From Dichetophora obliterata (lineage: Eukaryota > Arthropoda > Insecta > Diptera > Sciomyzidae): 64,000 nt of DNA. Location of the stretch: the NCBI GenBank assembly GCA_963920525.1, contig OY986437.1, forward strand, positions 94,523,675 to 94,587,674, given 5' to 3'. Position 1 is the stretch's first letter; each line of letters begins with the position of its first letter. Below, in pieces: positions 22,428-32,309 of the stretch. Position numbers and translations under genes: made by a program. Under the pieces are notes generated by a model. The model had not been told where the DNA came from and searched no databases. It saw only the letters and a list, made by a program, of their open reading frames with translations.

Positions 22428-22840
22428 AACTGGCCATTTCAGCCCTTGGAGGGACTTCTTTGACTAAGCTTCTATTTATCAATTGTGTTGTGCGTGTAAT
22501 TAAATGTTTGATCACAAATGACCGAGAACTGGAGCTACGTGTTTTATGCCGACTTCGAACGGCTTATGTTCTCAAGAAGCTTTACATGGCAATTACTCTC
22601 TGAGGTGTAATGACCGAGAACTGGAGCTACGTGTTTTATGCCGACTTCGAACGGCTTATGTTCTCAAGAAGCTTTACATGGCATTTACTCTCTGAGGTTT
22701 GCCATTGTCTGCAGAGAGGTGACGACCGAACAGAAAAATTAATTCAATTGAAAAAACTTTCTGTCTGAGCTGGAATTGAACCCGGGCTACAGCGGTTCTT
22801 TAGCTTAAGGGCCACGCACTCTACCCACTAGGCTACGGCC
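22428..22840 (-). mobile_element. tRNA-derived SINE-like repeat, copy 2, with internal duplication
   Basis: Same unit as 7706-8026. On the minus strand it starts at 22840 with GGCCGTAGCCTAGTGGGTAG (A box), has the B box GGGTTCAATTCC near 22784, and ends at GGCCAGT followed by TTTATTTTTTTATTTATATA near 22428. A 92-bp part of the body is duplicated in tandem (22519-22610 and 22611-22702), with copies almost identical. Without the duplication its length equals copy 1 (about 320 bp). Confidence 0.72.
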
Positions 22841-23060
22841 GTCTAAATAAATATAAATATACGTATACATGGCTGAAAAAGCTCTTAGCACGAGTGCTAA
22901 TTTTAAGCATTACTGCTATAATGTTGGTACAACTAATTACTTACTAATTACTAATTACAGTTGGTACAAGCTAGACGAAAAATATTATTTTGTGGATTTT
23001 TTTTTTGTAGGTTTTGATGTTTAAGGTATAGGAAAGTACAAAAAAAACTATTTCAAAAAG
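22841..23060. other. Noncoding spacer
   Basis: Short spacer between the SINE-like copy and the repeat leading into the LOA-like element. Nothing recognised. Confidence 0.3.
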
Positions 23061-23225
23061 TTTGGACAAGTGGGCGTGCAGCTGCCAAACAACTAAAACA
23101 CATTTTGTGCTATATCTTGGAAAGGAGATAAGCTACGATAACAAAATAAAACACAGACGACTAATATGAGACTTCTAAACAGTTTACAAAACTTCTGCGT
23201 GTTTGGAAAAGTGGGCGTGGCAGCT
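23061..23225. repeat. Partial tandem repeat, period about 141 bp
   Basis: TTTGGACAAGTGGGCGTG at 23061 recurs as TTTGGAAAAGTGGGCGTG at 23202, each followed by a form of CAGCTG(C/T)CAAAC. Period and the GTGGGCGTGGCAGCT core resemble, in reverse orientation, the 142-bp units at 53985-55098. The LOA-like element starts directly after it. Confidence 0.5.
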
Positions 23226-23245
23226 GTCAAACACATCTTACCGTC

Positions 23246-23725
23246 GTGGCGCTAGAGGGCGACGCGGACAAGCCGATCCTGGTCGCCTCATGCTACATGG
23301 CGCATGACGTCAACGCACCACCAGACGAGCTACAAAGAATGGTAGCAATCGCCGGCGGGAAGAACCAAGCAGTTGTCATCGGAGCAGATGCCAATGCACA
23401 CCACCCAGTATGGGGCAGCCCAGACATCAATGATCGAGGTGAGTCCCTACTTAACTTTATTTTACAAGACAAACTCAATATAGCTAACATCGGCGAGGAA
23501 CCCACTTATGTAGGCCCCACCTCGTCGAACGTGCTAGATCTAACGATATCCTCCGACAACAACACTCTCGTCGCAAATTGGAGGGTGCTAGCACAGCCCT
23601 CCTTCTCTGACTACAATTATATTAGCTTCGGTATAAGCTTTAATTACACTCCAGCTCAAAAGATCTTTAGAAGCCCCAGAAACATTAACTGGAACCGCTT
23701 CAGAAGCATCATTGAGACCAAATAA
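23246..23725 (+). pseudogene. APE-type endonuclease domain of LOA-like ORF2
   Basis: This is the C-terminal half of the apurinic/apyrimidinic-like endonuclease that nicks target DNA for reverse transcription. Recognisable motifs are VVIGADANAHHPVWGS around residues 44-60, RGESLLNFIL, LDLTISS and, near the end, SFSDYNYISF. The last corresponds to the catalytic SDH motif, with His changed to Tyr, which would abolish nicking. The frame stops at 23723-23725 shortly after the domain, before the RT region. The upstream first half with the catalytic Asn and Glu is absent because of the 5' truncation. Confidence 0.8.
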
Positions 23726-24145
23726 CCAGCTCCTAAACAAATTAATACGTAAGAGGGCATTGAAAGGTCCCTGAAGATTCTCTCGGCCCATCTTCTCAAG
23801 GCCTATCATGCCTTCTGTAAGCTCACGCGAACAAAGCGTAAGATCAGACCACAATGGTGGAGTCCGTATCTTACAGAGCAAAGACGCGTCCTAAAAGATT
23901 TCTTTAAACTAGCTAAAATAGCTGACCAAGAGGAAATTTGAGGGGAATACAAATGTAGGCTCAAACTTTTTAAAACAAACGTACGCAGAGCAAAAAGACA
24001 CTCGTGGAAGCACTTCTGCTCAAGCATAGAAAAAACTACGGACACAGCAAGGCTCAGGAAGCTACTCTCAAAGCAGCCCTCCATTCTGAGCCAGCTACGC
24101 AAAGACAACGGCCAGTGGACGGAGAGCAGTCAGGAATCCCCCGAG

Positions 24146-25197
24146 GTGCTTTTAAAGGCGCATTTTTCTGGCTGTACCGAAGCTCCAAACACTGCTATAA
24201 TACGAGGACACAGGACAACCCCGCTACAGATTCCACACGACTTAATAACGTGGGACGGAATCGTATGGGCTATAAATTCGTTCGCGGGATACAAATCTCC
24301 GGGACCAGACGGTATAATTCCTGACATGTTGCAAACGGCCGAATCACGAGTCGTCCCATGGCTGAAGAATATATTTAACGGATGCATCAGGCTAAACTAT
24401 GTACATGTGGCTTTGAGAACAGCGAGGGTTGTATTCTTATCGAAGGCAGGTAAGAGCAGCCATCCCTGTCCGAGAGACTACAGGCCAATAAATCTGACCT
24501 CCTTTGTACTCAAAACGCTCTAGAAACTGATTGACTTGCACCTAAGAAACAATTCAATCCAGTTATCAACCAACCAGCACGCATACACGAAAGGGAAATC
24601 TGTTGAAACGGCACTATAGTAGTAACCCTAGAAAAAGCCCTCCACCACAAGGAATACGCACTCGGGGCGTTTCTAGATATCTCAGGTGCATTCAACAATG
24701 TATCAACCACCGCAATCCTTTGTGGATTACGCGCAATAGAGGCACCACCGGCAATGAACCTATGATTAGAAAAGTTGCCAAGCTGCAGAAAGGTGCGGGC
24801 TGAGTGGGGCACTAAATCCATGGTAAGGGAAGCTTGCAGTGGGACACCCCAGGGAGGGGTCCTCTCGCCACTACTATGGAATCTTGTAGTTAATGAACTA
24901 CTCGAAAAGTTCGCAGGTAGAGCCCCAAGGATAACTCCCTACGCAGACGACATATGCATAATTATAGTAGGGAAATGTCTATCAACAGTAAGCTCCATAA
25001 TGGAGAGCACACGCAAAGATGTACTTAAGTGGTCAAATTCAGTCGGTCTTAGTATTAACGCAGAGAAAACGGATCTGGTTTCGTTCACAAAAAGGTACAA
25101 GATACCACAGTGGATACCACCGAAATTGAACGATATACGTCTCATACCGAAAGCTCATACAAAATATCTAGGAGTCGTCCTGGACAGCAAGCTGTAA
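24146..25197 (+). pseudogene. Reverse transcriptase domain of LOA-like ORF2
   Basis: This copies element RNA into DNA at the nicked target. 24146-24523 has the fingers region (YKSPGPDGIIPDML, RDYRPINLTSF) and ends at a TAG that replaces the Glu codon of KTLEK. After a frameshift near 24615, motif A appears as FLDISGAFNNV (24670-24705). A TGA follows near 24766, then motif B SGTPQGGVLSPLLWN (about 24838-24882) and motif C YADD (24940-24951). YLGVVLDSKL is followed by TAA at 25195-25197, then WKTNVEERVKKS continues in frame, so the stop is a point mutation. Catalytic aspartates are all present. Confidence 0.85.
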
Positions 25198-25221
25198 TGG
25201 AAAACCAATGTAGAAGAAAGG

Positions 25222-26513
25222 GTGAAGAAATCCACCATTGCGCTATACACATCCAAGAAGATGCTAGGCAGTACCCGGGGTCTCTCACCCTTTCTGATGC
25301 ACTGGATCTATGTAAGGGTAGTGCGTCCTATTCTACTCTATGGCATTATTGTGTGGTGGTCGGCTGTGAACAAATCAACATTCCTCAGGCACTTGGAGAA
25401 AACTCAGCGGCAGGCAGCGCTATGCATCACGGGGGCACTGAGGTCAACTCCAACTAAAGCGCTTGAAACCATTCTAAGTTTCCACCTGGACATACACGCA
25501 AAACTAATAGCCGGAAAAACGGCACAACGCCTTACGGCGGCAGGCAACATGCACATTCAAAATTTTGGACATTGTACAATCGGAAAGGATCTACTTAGTA
25601 GCACGGACTTCATGGTGCCTCGCACGATAGTCAATTCCCTAGCACGAACTCTTCTGGGACCAAATGACTGGTGCAAAGGTATAGAACAAGCACAGCAAGC
25701 GGTCAACATATTTACAGACGGCTCAAAAATGCCTACGGGGGTAGGTGCGGCTGTGTATTGCGCAGAGCCTAATATAAGGCAGCCATATAAACTGCCGAAC
25801 CACTGCAGTATCTTCCAGGCGGAAATATTTGCCATAAGGAAGGCTGCTGAGTTAGCCCTCAGCATGGACACACAACACTCTTACATCAACATTTTCGTTG
25901 ACAGTCAAGCAGCGATCAAGTCCATGCGCTCCGCTAGCATCAAGTCCAAAAGTGTCTTGGCTGGCAGAAATGCACTAGATGCACTATGCGCTGCGAATAG
26001 AGTGCGCATCTACTGGGTCCCTAGCCACCAGGGCATTGAGGGAAACGAGATGGCAGATGGTTTAGCAAAGGAAGGCGCGCCGGGCTGGAATCAGAACTCG
26101 CAGAACATGTACTTACTCCGCTACAAGAGTTGTACAGGTACCTCGAAAGAACAGCCACACAAGCAGTGAATCGTAGATGGAGAGATACGACATCGTGCAA
26201 AATCTCGAAAATCATGTGCAATGCACAATGCAAAGATTGCAGGACACTAGTGGGCATGCTCACTGGTCACTGCATGACGGCAGCCCACGCGAGGAAGCTT
26301 TGCATCACCACGGATGACAACTGCTGGAAGTGCAAGGAACCGGGCACAGTGGAGACCCTGGAGCACCTACTATGCACATGCCCCGCCCTACTTAGATCGA
26401 GACTAAAATACCTAGGCTCATCGACATTCCTGTCGCTTAAAGATGTAGCCAGGGTGTCTCTGGAATCCCTCCTAAGGTTTGCGAATGCAACGCAAATCTT
26501 TAAAGACTCTTAA
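25222..26513 (+). pseudogene. RNase H and Cys-rich C-terminus of LOA-like ORF2
   Basis: The start follows on from the RT domain after the stop at 25195. RPILLYGIIVWW is the RT thumb. The RNase H domain holds all four acidic residues: IFTDGS (25708-25725), FQAEIFAI, NIFVDSQAA and EMADGLAKEG, plus SHQGIEGNE, so the fold looks complete. It degrades RNA in the RNA:DNA hybrid. The frame changes near 26130-26169, where the next piece (26130-26513) gives NRRWRDTT and a zinc-binding CWKCKEPGTVETLEHLLCTC, ending in a stop at 26513. The overlap of the two frames indicates one frameshift. Confidence 0.87.
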
Positions 26514-26616
26514 ATAAACACAAAGGTTCCTTTTGTTCGCTACCGGTACCACTAAGGACCTGAATTGGTCTATGTGAACCTTCACGAAGGCATCCGGTTT
26601 AACCTTACCTAACCTA

Positions 26617-26951
26617 TATATTAGAAAAATAGCTACATTTCAAAATAATATACGCTAAAACAATGAATGTATATTTGTTATTTTTTTATTTTTACATTTT
26701 TTAAAGGTAATAAATCAAAAAAATGTACTGACATAACTTTGTTTATTACATTTAAAAAAAAAAGAAGGGTTTTAGTTTTTGAACTCATTATAAAACATTA
26801 AAATCGTTTAACAAATAATGAAGTAATTAACGGATATATAACTTAAAATATATTCTGTTTTTTTAGAAAAAAATATCTGTTTAAAAATATTTTAGTTCAT
26901 ATCAATATATGACTTAACAATTTGTTTTTGTTAAATGAATGGTTTCTTTTT
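26617..26951. other. Noncoding; 3' flank of the spliced family gene
   Basis: AT-rich. It may be the 3' part of the element carrying the minus-strand gene at 26952-28470, but no long inverted repeat like that at 12.3 kb was found here. Confidence 0.35.
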
Positions 26952-28470
26952 TTAAAAATGCTTCGATGACCTTTTCCTTTTATATCGTAAATCGCTGGTT
27001 TCACGTTGAAGAGACCAACAATAATCCGATAGCATGTGAATTTTGTTTTTTTCCTATGTAACGTGTTTCTATTTTTTAAATTTCCTGGTGGAATCTTTCA
27101 CCATGCTCGTCAATGAATTGACCTAATTTTTGTGGGAAAAAATCCAAATGTGAATGCAAATAGTGAACTTTTGTTGACATATTGCACTCCATAGCCTGAT
27201 ATGCGATACGCAATTCCTTCACAATTTCTGCATAGCAAATAAACTTAACCACCCTCTTTTTTCTACAGCTGTCATCTGATTTTGTAAATTCTGCACTTTT
27301 GACCAATTGACAAATTTGCTGTCCATTAAAAATGCCTTAACAAAAAAATTACAAAAAGAATTTATTTGAAAAAGTAGACTTTTAGAGAAAAAGTAATCTT
27401 CTTTTATTTTTGCATTGCTTAGTTTTGGAAACTTTGTTTCTAAATATTTGAAAGTTGTTCCTGTTTTGTCTAGTGCTTTAACAAATTGTTTCATTAATCC
27501 AAACTTAATGTGAAGTCGTGGCAGAATGATTTGATGCCGGTCGACTATTCGAATGTATAAAACATTTTTTGACGTACTCTGTACGATGTGCGATTAGGCC
27601 AGTCTTTTTTAATATAGTATTCTGTGCTTGCACGGCTATCCCACTTGCACAAAAACCAAGGATACTTAGCGTAACCACCCTGCATGCCATTTAGAATAGT
27701 CAAAACCTTTAAGTCTGAAACAATTTTGCACATGTGTAAAGTATATTGTACTTTATTTAAAATGTTGCTCAAGGTATTATATGACTCTTTCATATCCGCT
27801 GCATAAGCTATTGGAATACTGGGATATATATTGTCATTGTGCAAAAGTACTGCCTTTAAGCCTAAAAAAGGGACATTTTTGATAAAAGTATATTAAAAGA
27901 AATCTTATTTTTACTTTTGGTGGAACCATCAATTAAAAGTCTCCATTCATTGGCATTATGATCTACACCAAATTTAACGAATATTGCATTCATATCGTTG
28001 CAATAAACTAAATTACTGGAATCTGCGTCTTCAGTGCAGAATGACTGAAACGCATTAGTTTGTACAGTTCTTCCAAATGTGATGTTTACATCATTATGTA
28101 GAAAGTTCCACTGTTGTATTCTGGATCCTAATAATTTCGTTTGTAATTTTCATAATTTTAAATCGAGACTAAGATCACGGAATTCTTCATTAGAAACGAA
28201 ATGGCGTTCAATTCAATGATGATTCGTGGGAAGATACTCAGAATGAATATCTCCATATAGTATTAACAAATCATGGATGCTGTTATCACGAAATCTGCTC
28301 ACTTCAGCTTTATCATCACAATTGTGTCCCATAACTGGTTTAATAACAGTATCTATTTCTGGATATTTAATTTTATTTCTTATTTTGTAATGAAATCCTT
28401 TAGTTTTAGTCAAACAAAAATAACAACTTGCTTCCTTGTGAATGCGTTGTGGAAGCCAAATCATTGGTTC
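26952..28470 (-). pseudogene. DEHGERFH-family protein, nearly full length, two introns
   Basis: Minus-strand order: CYFCLTKTKGFHYKIRNK and YPEIDTV..KPVMGH (28464-28213); after TGA, FVSNEEFRDLSLDLKL, a second stop, then KLLGSRIQQWNFLHNDV and NEWRLLIDGSTK. Intron 1 is 27914-27862 (53 bp, GTAAAA..TTTTTTAG); removing it gives TKSLKAVLLHN. Then SIPIAYAADMKESYN, VSDLKVLTIL, FLCKWDSR and YYIKKDWPNR; a frameshift near 27575; ILPRLHIKFGLMKQFVKALD; LSNAKIKE. Intron 2 is 27397-27336 (62 bp, AT..AAG, donor probably mutated). It resumes IFNGQQICQLVKSAEF, HYLHSHLDFFPQKLG, IDEHGERFHQE and, after a frameshift, SDYCWSLQRETSDLRYKRKR with a stop at 26952-26954. I know this family as a repetitive unnamed arthropod ORF. 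The acidic residues plus the Cys-x2-Cys block suggest a DDE-type transposase (inference). Confidence 0.82.
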
Positions 28471-30079
28471 ACTTTAATTCATGGATGTCCTTGCATGTGG
28501 CTTAGTGTCCCACAATCTCAATCTGGCATAAGACACCGATTAAAATATTTTTCGTAGAGTGAGATCACTTTAGGATTTGTCGATAAATCAATTTTATGAC
28601 TCAAATCCGTAAAAAAACCACATATAAAATTTTTAACAAAATATGTTCATTGTTGTTATTGGCCGTAATTGACTTACTTGTAAAATAATTTTAGTTTTTT
28701 TACTAACATTGAAAATCGAATACCTTGCTCTTTATACGCAATAAGTCAAACTAATCGTGTCAGAAGAACTTTTTGATTTTTTTTAATAGTAAAAAGCAAA
28801 TTTTTAAAAACAATTTTTTTTTGTATATGCAAGCGCCTATAACTTTAAACAATGTAACAAATTTAAGCAAGTAAGCAACCATTGAAGACTGCAAGTCTTA
28901 CCTTTGTCATAATATAAAGACTTTTAAAATCAGTTTATTCAAAGCAAAGTTATGATCACTAAGTTTGGCAAGGTACGAAAATTTTAAATAACTTCTTTAA
29001 AAGGTCATTTGCGAAAAAATCGAAGTGATGTTAACATTCTGAAAACGCAGGAAGTCATCACATAAATTGGCGAAATGTTAAATAATGGTGGGAGCTCTTT
29101 AACTACATTAAAAGAAATTTTGTTTGTAGAACAGTGCAATTAAAAAATGATAATAACGGCTGGTGATGCTGATCAAGAATAAATTTACTTTTCTATACCC
29201 ACTGAGCCTTCTTTTGGGCGTTTCAAATGAAATGACAAAATCAAAATACCCCTACCGAAGCTAAAATCATTTTAACGTTAAAAATTTATCGCACTGTGTA
29301 ATAAGCACAATATCCGCATTTGTACCTTTCTTTTCAGCGACCAGCAGATTTCCACCTTTGTTCCATTTTATTTGCATGTCAACGAATGTTCAACTTCATT
29401 TCATTTAGATATCAGTAAAAATTACTTTCGAAGATGCAAAAATTATAACCGAATCAAATAAGTCATAATTTTGTTGATTGTACCACAACTTGAAAAACTT
29501 CACACGGGATATTGAAATAATGATTCCTAAGAAATTTTTTTTTTAAAAACCACTTCTTCTAACGAATGAATTATTTTACAGCTTTAAATGGCTTTAATAA
29601 CTTTTTACACGATATTATTTTTTTTGTTAATGTTGTTTTTAACATATACTTCGTTCACACTTTCTCATGTTGTTTGCTTCTTTGCTTTCTCGATTTTAGC
29701 AAATTTTTTTCACAAGCCGAAGAACTGTATTTAAAATGAGCGAGTTAGAAAAATAGATTTTACTAAGAAATTGCATGTTGGCCCCTTTCTTTGATGCAAT
29801 TATAATGGCAGGACTTTTTTTTAAGATAATTTTAAATTTATTTCCATTTAAGTTTAAGCAGATTGTAAAATATAAAATCTCAGGAAAAAGCGTATGCAGT
29901 AACAGGCTCTCTCTATTTAAATTTATGAATTGAATTAATAATTAATTTTATTAGTTAAGTTTTATTTTTATTGTTGAAGCTGACAGTAAGGTTCATTACA
30001 CGCTACAACAAATATTATGTTCTATTATTCTAAATATATAGAAAGGTATTTAACCACGTTAGCTACGTAAGGTGTATAT
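28471..30079. other. Noncoding, includes one dispersed-repeat module
   Basis: 29163-29265 reads GGTGATGCTGATCAAGAATA, then TTTTCTATACCCACTGAGCC, matching the module at 57241-57420 in the same orientation. No gene otherwise. Confidence 0.45.
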
Positions 30080-30265
30080 TAATTTTGTTACTCCATTTGT
30101 AACGTCCCAAAGTACCGTGGGAGGTATAGGAAGTATATATATCATTAAACAGCATTACCTCTCATGTTGATTTACCAATGTCTGTCCATCCTTCATCTCC
30201 ATCTCTCCTCCATCTCGCCATCTGTTGTCACAATTACAGTTTTTATTTTTAAGCTATCGCAATGA
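30080..30265 (-). repeat. Dispersed intergenic repeat module
   Basis: On the minus strand it matches 57241-57420 over about 180 bp: GCGATAGCTTAAAAATAAAA, later GGTAATGCTGTTTAATGATA, TATATACTTCCTATACC and GTTACAAATGGAGTAACAAA. The middle has a purine-rich GATGGAGA-type block. Confidence 0.65.
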
Positions 30266-32196
30266 AATTAAGTAAATAAGCTTCTATCTAAAAACTAAAT
30301 ATCAAGTTCGAAAATGAGCAGTAAAAACTCTTTCAATTCCATAAAAACTAATAAAATCACTTTAAATTTGGCAAATCAGCTCAGGCCTTAATTAAACACT
30401 TAAGTTTTAAAGTGAACCCAATCAGGAATGTGTTCATATCATGTGTGCGGTAATCATGTCTCAACCATGTATTTTCTCTGCGTGCAAAGCTTTATTGATA
30501 AAGTTAACTTAAACGTCCTTAAGAAAAACTTTTTGTAGGCATGGTTTCAGAGCGTTTAAGTGTATACGAACTTTAGCTCGAAAAAAAATTTCCAAGAAAA
30601 TAATTGTATATTAAATTTTTACATAATTGTAATTTTGTATTTTTTTTATAAAAAAAAAAATCTTAAAGTGCGAAAGCCGGAGAAAACCTGTGAGGCCCAG
30701 AGTTTGGAGATTGACCCTTCAAAACCGAAATCTAAGGGCCAAATGGTATAATGCAGTTATAGGGTTTAAATGGGTGCTCAACATAGTTATATCGTCAGCA
30801 AATATTGAAGTGAATTAACTTAGTAGTTGATCCCATGTAAATATCAGATACAAGACTAGAACTTCTGATGAAATTGGAATATTATGTGTAATCTATAGTG
30901 CAGTACTTTTCAAATGATATTAGTTTCATTATCTTCTTCTATAATAAATATTAAAAAAGCGTACGAAAGCTTTTGATGTTCATGTATTAATACATAAGAT
31001 TACGTGATCGTAAAAAGCGTTTGATGGTAAATGTTCCTCGCAAGACGCCGCAATTTTGAAGAAAAAACTCTTGGTTTCTTCACTACGACAACCCGCCGGC
31101 TTAAGCATCTCATCTTGTATGCGACGAATTGATTAAAAACACCATTCATACTGTTTCGCAAGCATAGTTCCTTGTGACTTTTTCCTATACCATGACTCAA
31201 GTAACCATTTCGCGAAAACCGTTTAAGTTGAATGAGGTGATAAAGGAGAAATCTGAGGAAAAGAGAAGGCAATATCAAAATCTTTCTATGAAAAGTATTT
31301 TTAAGATTCGAGTAAGTATTTGCATATGTGTATTACTTGCGATGGAGAAAATTAATTGAACTTTCATTGAAGTATTGCTGGTACTTAAAAAGGTACTTTT
31401 AATTTTTTTCTTAGCAGCTGAATACTCTCCGTAATAACTTTTGCAGCACCTCTTGTTTTATTCAAGAGACCAAAATAAATGTTTCTAAATTATGCTATGA
31501 ACTTAACTACAATTTTTTTATTGGGCAATTTTTTGTTTTTTTTACTGTAAAAAATTGCGGTTTGTTCTCAAACCATCATCAACCGATTTGTTTATGTTTT
31601 CTAAATCTGCCCAAAACTTGCAGCTGATCTATGGAATCAAATAAAATGCAGCAACAAATTTCCACGACATTATTTTGTAAAAAAAAAGATGGCATTGAAG
31701 ATAATGGTTTTAATGCTTCACTATGAGGTTGCACCAAATTGCCTGCTTTTTCGAAATTTTTGTGCAAATTTATCACAAAAAGTTTTTTGAATTATTAGAA
31801 CACGTTTTCATGCTTTGAAAACTATAAAACTTTGACAGAAAAGAAAGTTACACTATAAAAATTATTCAAATGCTTACGACAAGATCTGTTCGAGATTTTC
31901 GTAATGAAATTTTTTCAATTGAGATTTATTTTTTAATTTCATCGAATGATACGATTAAAAGCCTCAATTCAAGCATATTTGTTGAGCTGCAATTTTTTGT
32001 TATTGAATATGTTGGCCCAGTTAGTGAGGGAACAAGCAGAAGTTTTTAGAATCGACAGAATTAATACTATGTATTTTAAAAAATGGAAATTTTTTTTAAA
32101 GCTTATTACTACTTTGGTAAGTAAGGAAATAAAATAAAAACCTGTTTACTTGACTTAAAGACAACTGAAGAAATTTCAATATTATAAAACTCCACT
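30266..32196. other. Noncoding; no supported gene
   Basis: Overlapping open frames at 31000-31278 (minus) and 31174-31359 (plus) are the most protein-like pieces. The plus one ends at a donor-like CGAGTAAGTATT (31307-31318). No domain and no partner exon was recognised, so neither is called. Confidence 0.3.
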
Positions 32197-32309
32197 TTGT
32201 CAAAAATTAAAAAAAGAGAATATTTTAAAATTATAGTACCGATTAGGCTGTTAATCGCGCATGACGTGTTACCCTTCGCTCTATCGTACTTGTGGTTTTT
32301 TCTTTTCGT

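Larger units (their letters stand above)
23226..26616 (+). mobile_element. LOA-like non-LTR retrotransposon, 5'-truncated
   Basis: Order of domains: endonuclease C-terminal part, reverse transcriptase, RNase H, then a Cys/His-rich C-terminus. The combination of an APE-type endonuclease, an internal RNase H domain and the CxxC..H..C tail fits the LOA/I groups of insect non-LTR elements. ORF1 and the start of the endonuclease are missing, so it is 5'-truncated near 23226. The 3' end follows the last stop by about 100 bp and finishes in ACCTTACCTAACCTA, the CCTAA-type tail seen in LOA-like elements. Base composition is far less AT-rich than the surroundings, which marks it as foreign. Several stops and frameshifts make it inactive. 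Confidence 0.85.

Noticed and set aside
28273..28557. 94-codon plus-strand frame
   Set aside because: Antisense of the same family's N-terminal exon.
31174..31359. Possible exon ending at a GTAAGT donor
   Set aside because: No acceptor of quality, no domain, no adjoining exon; left as noncoding.
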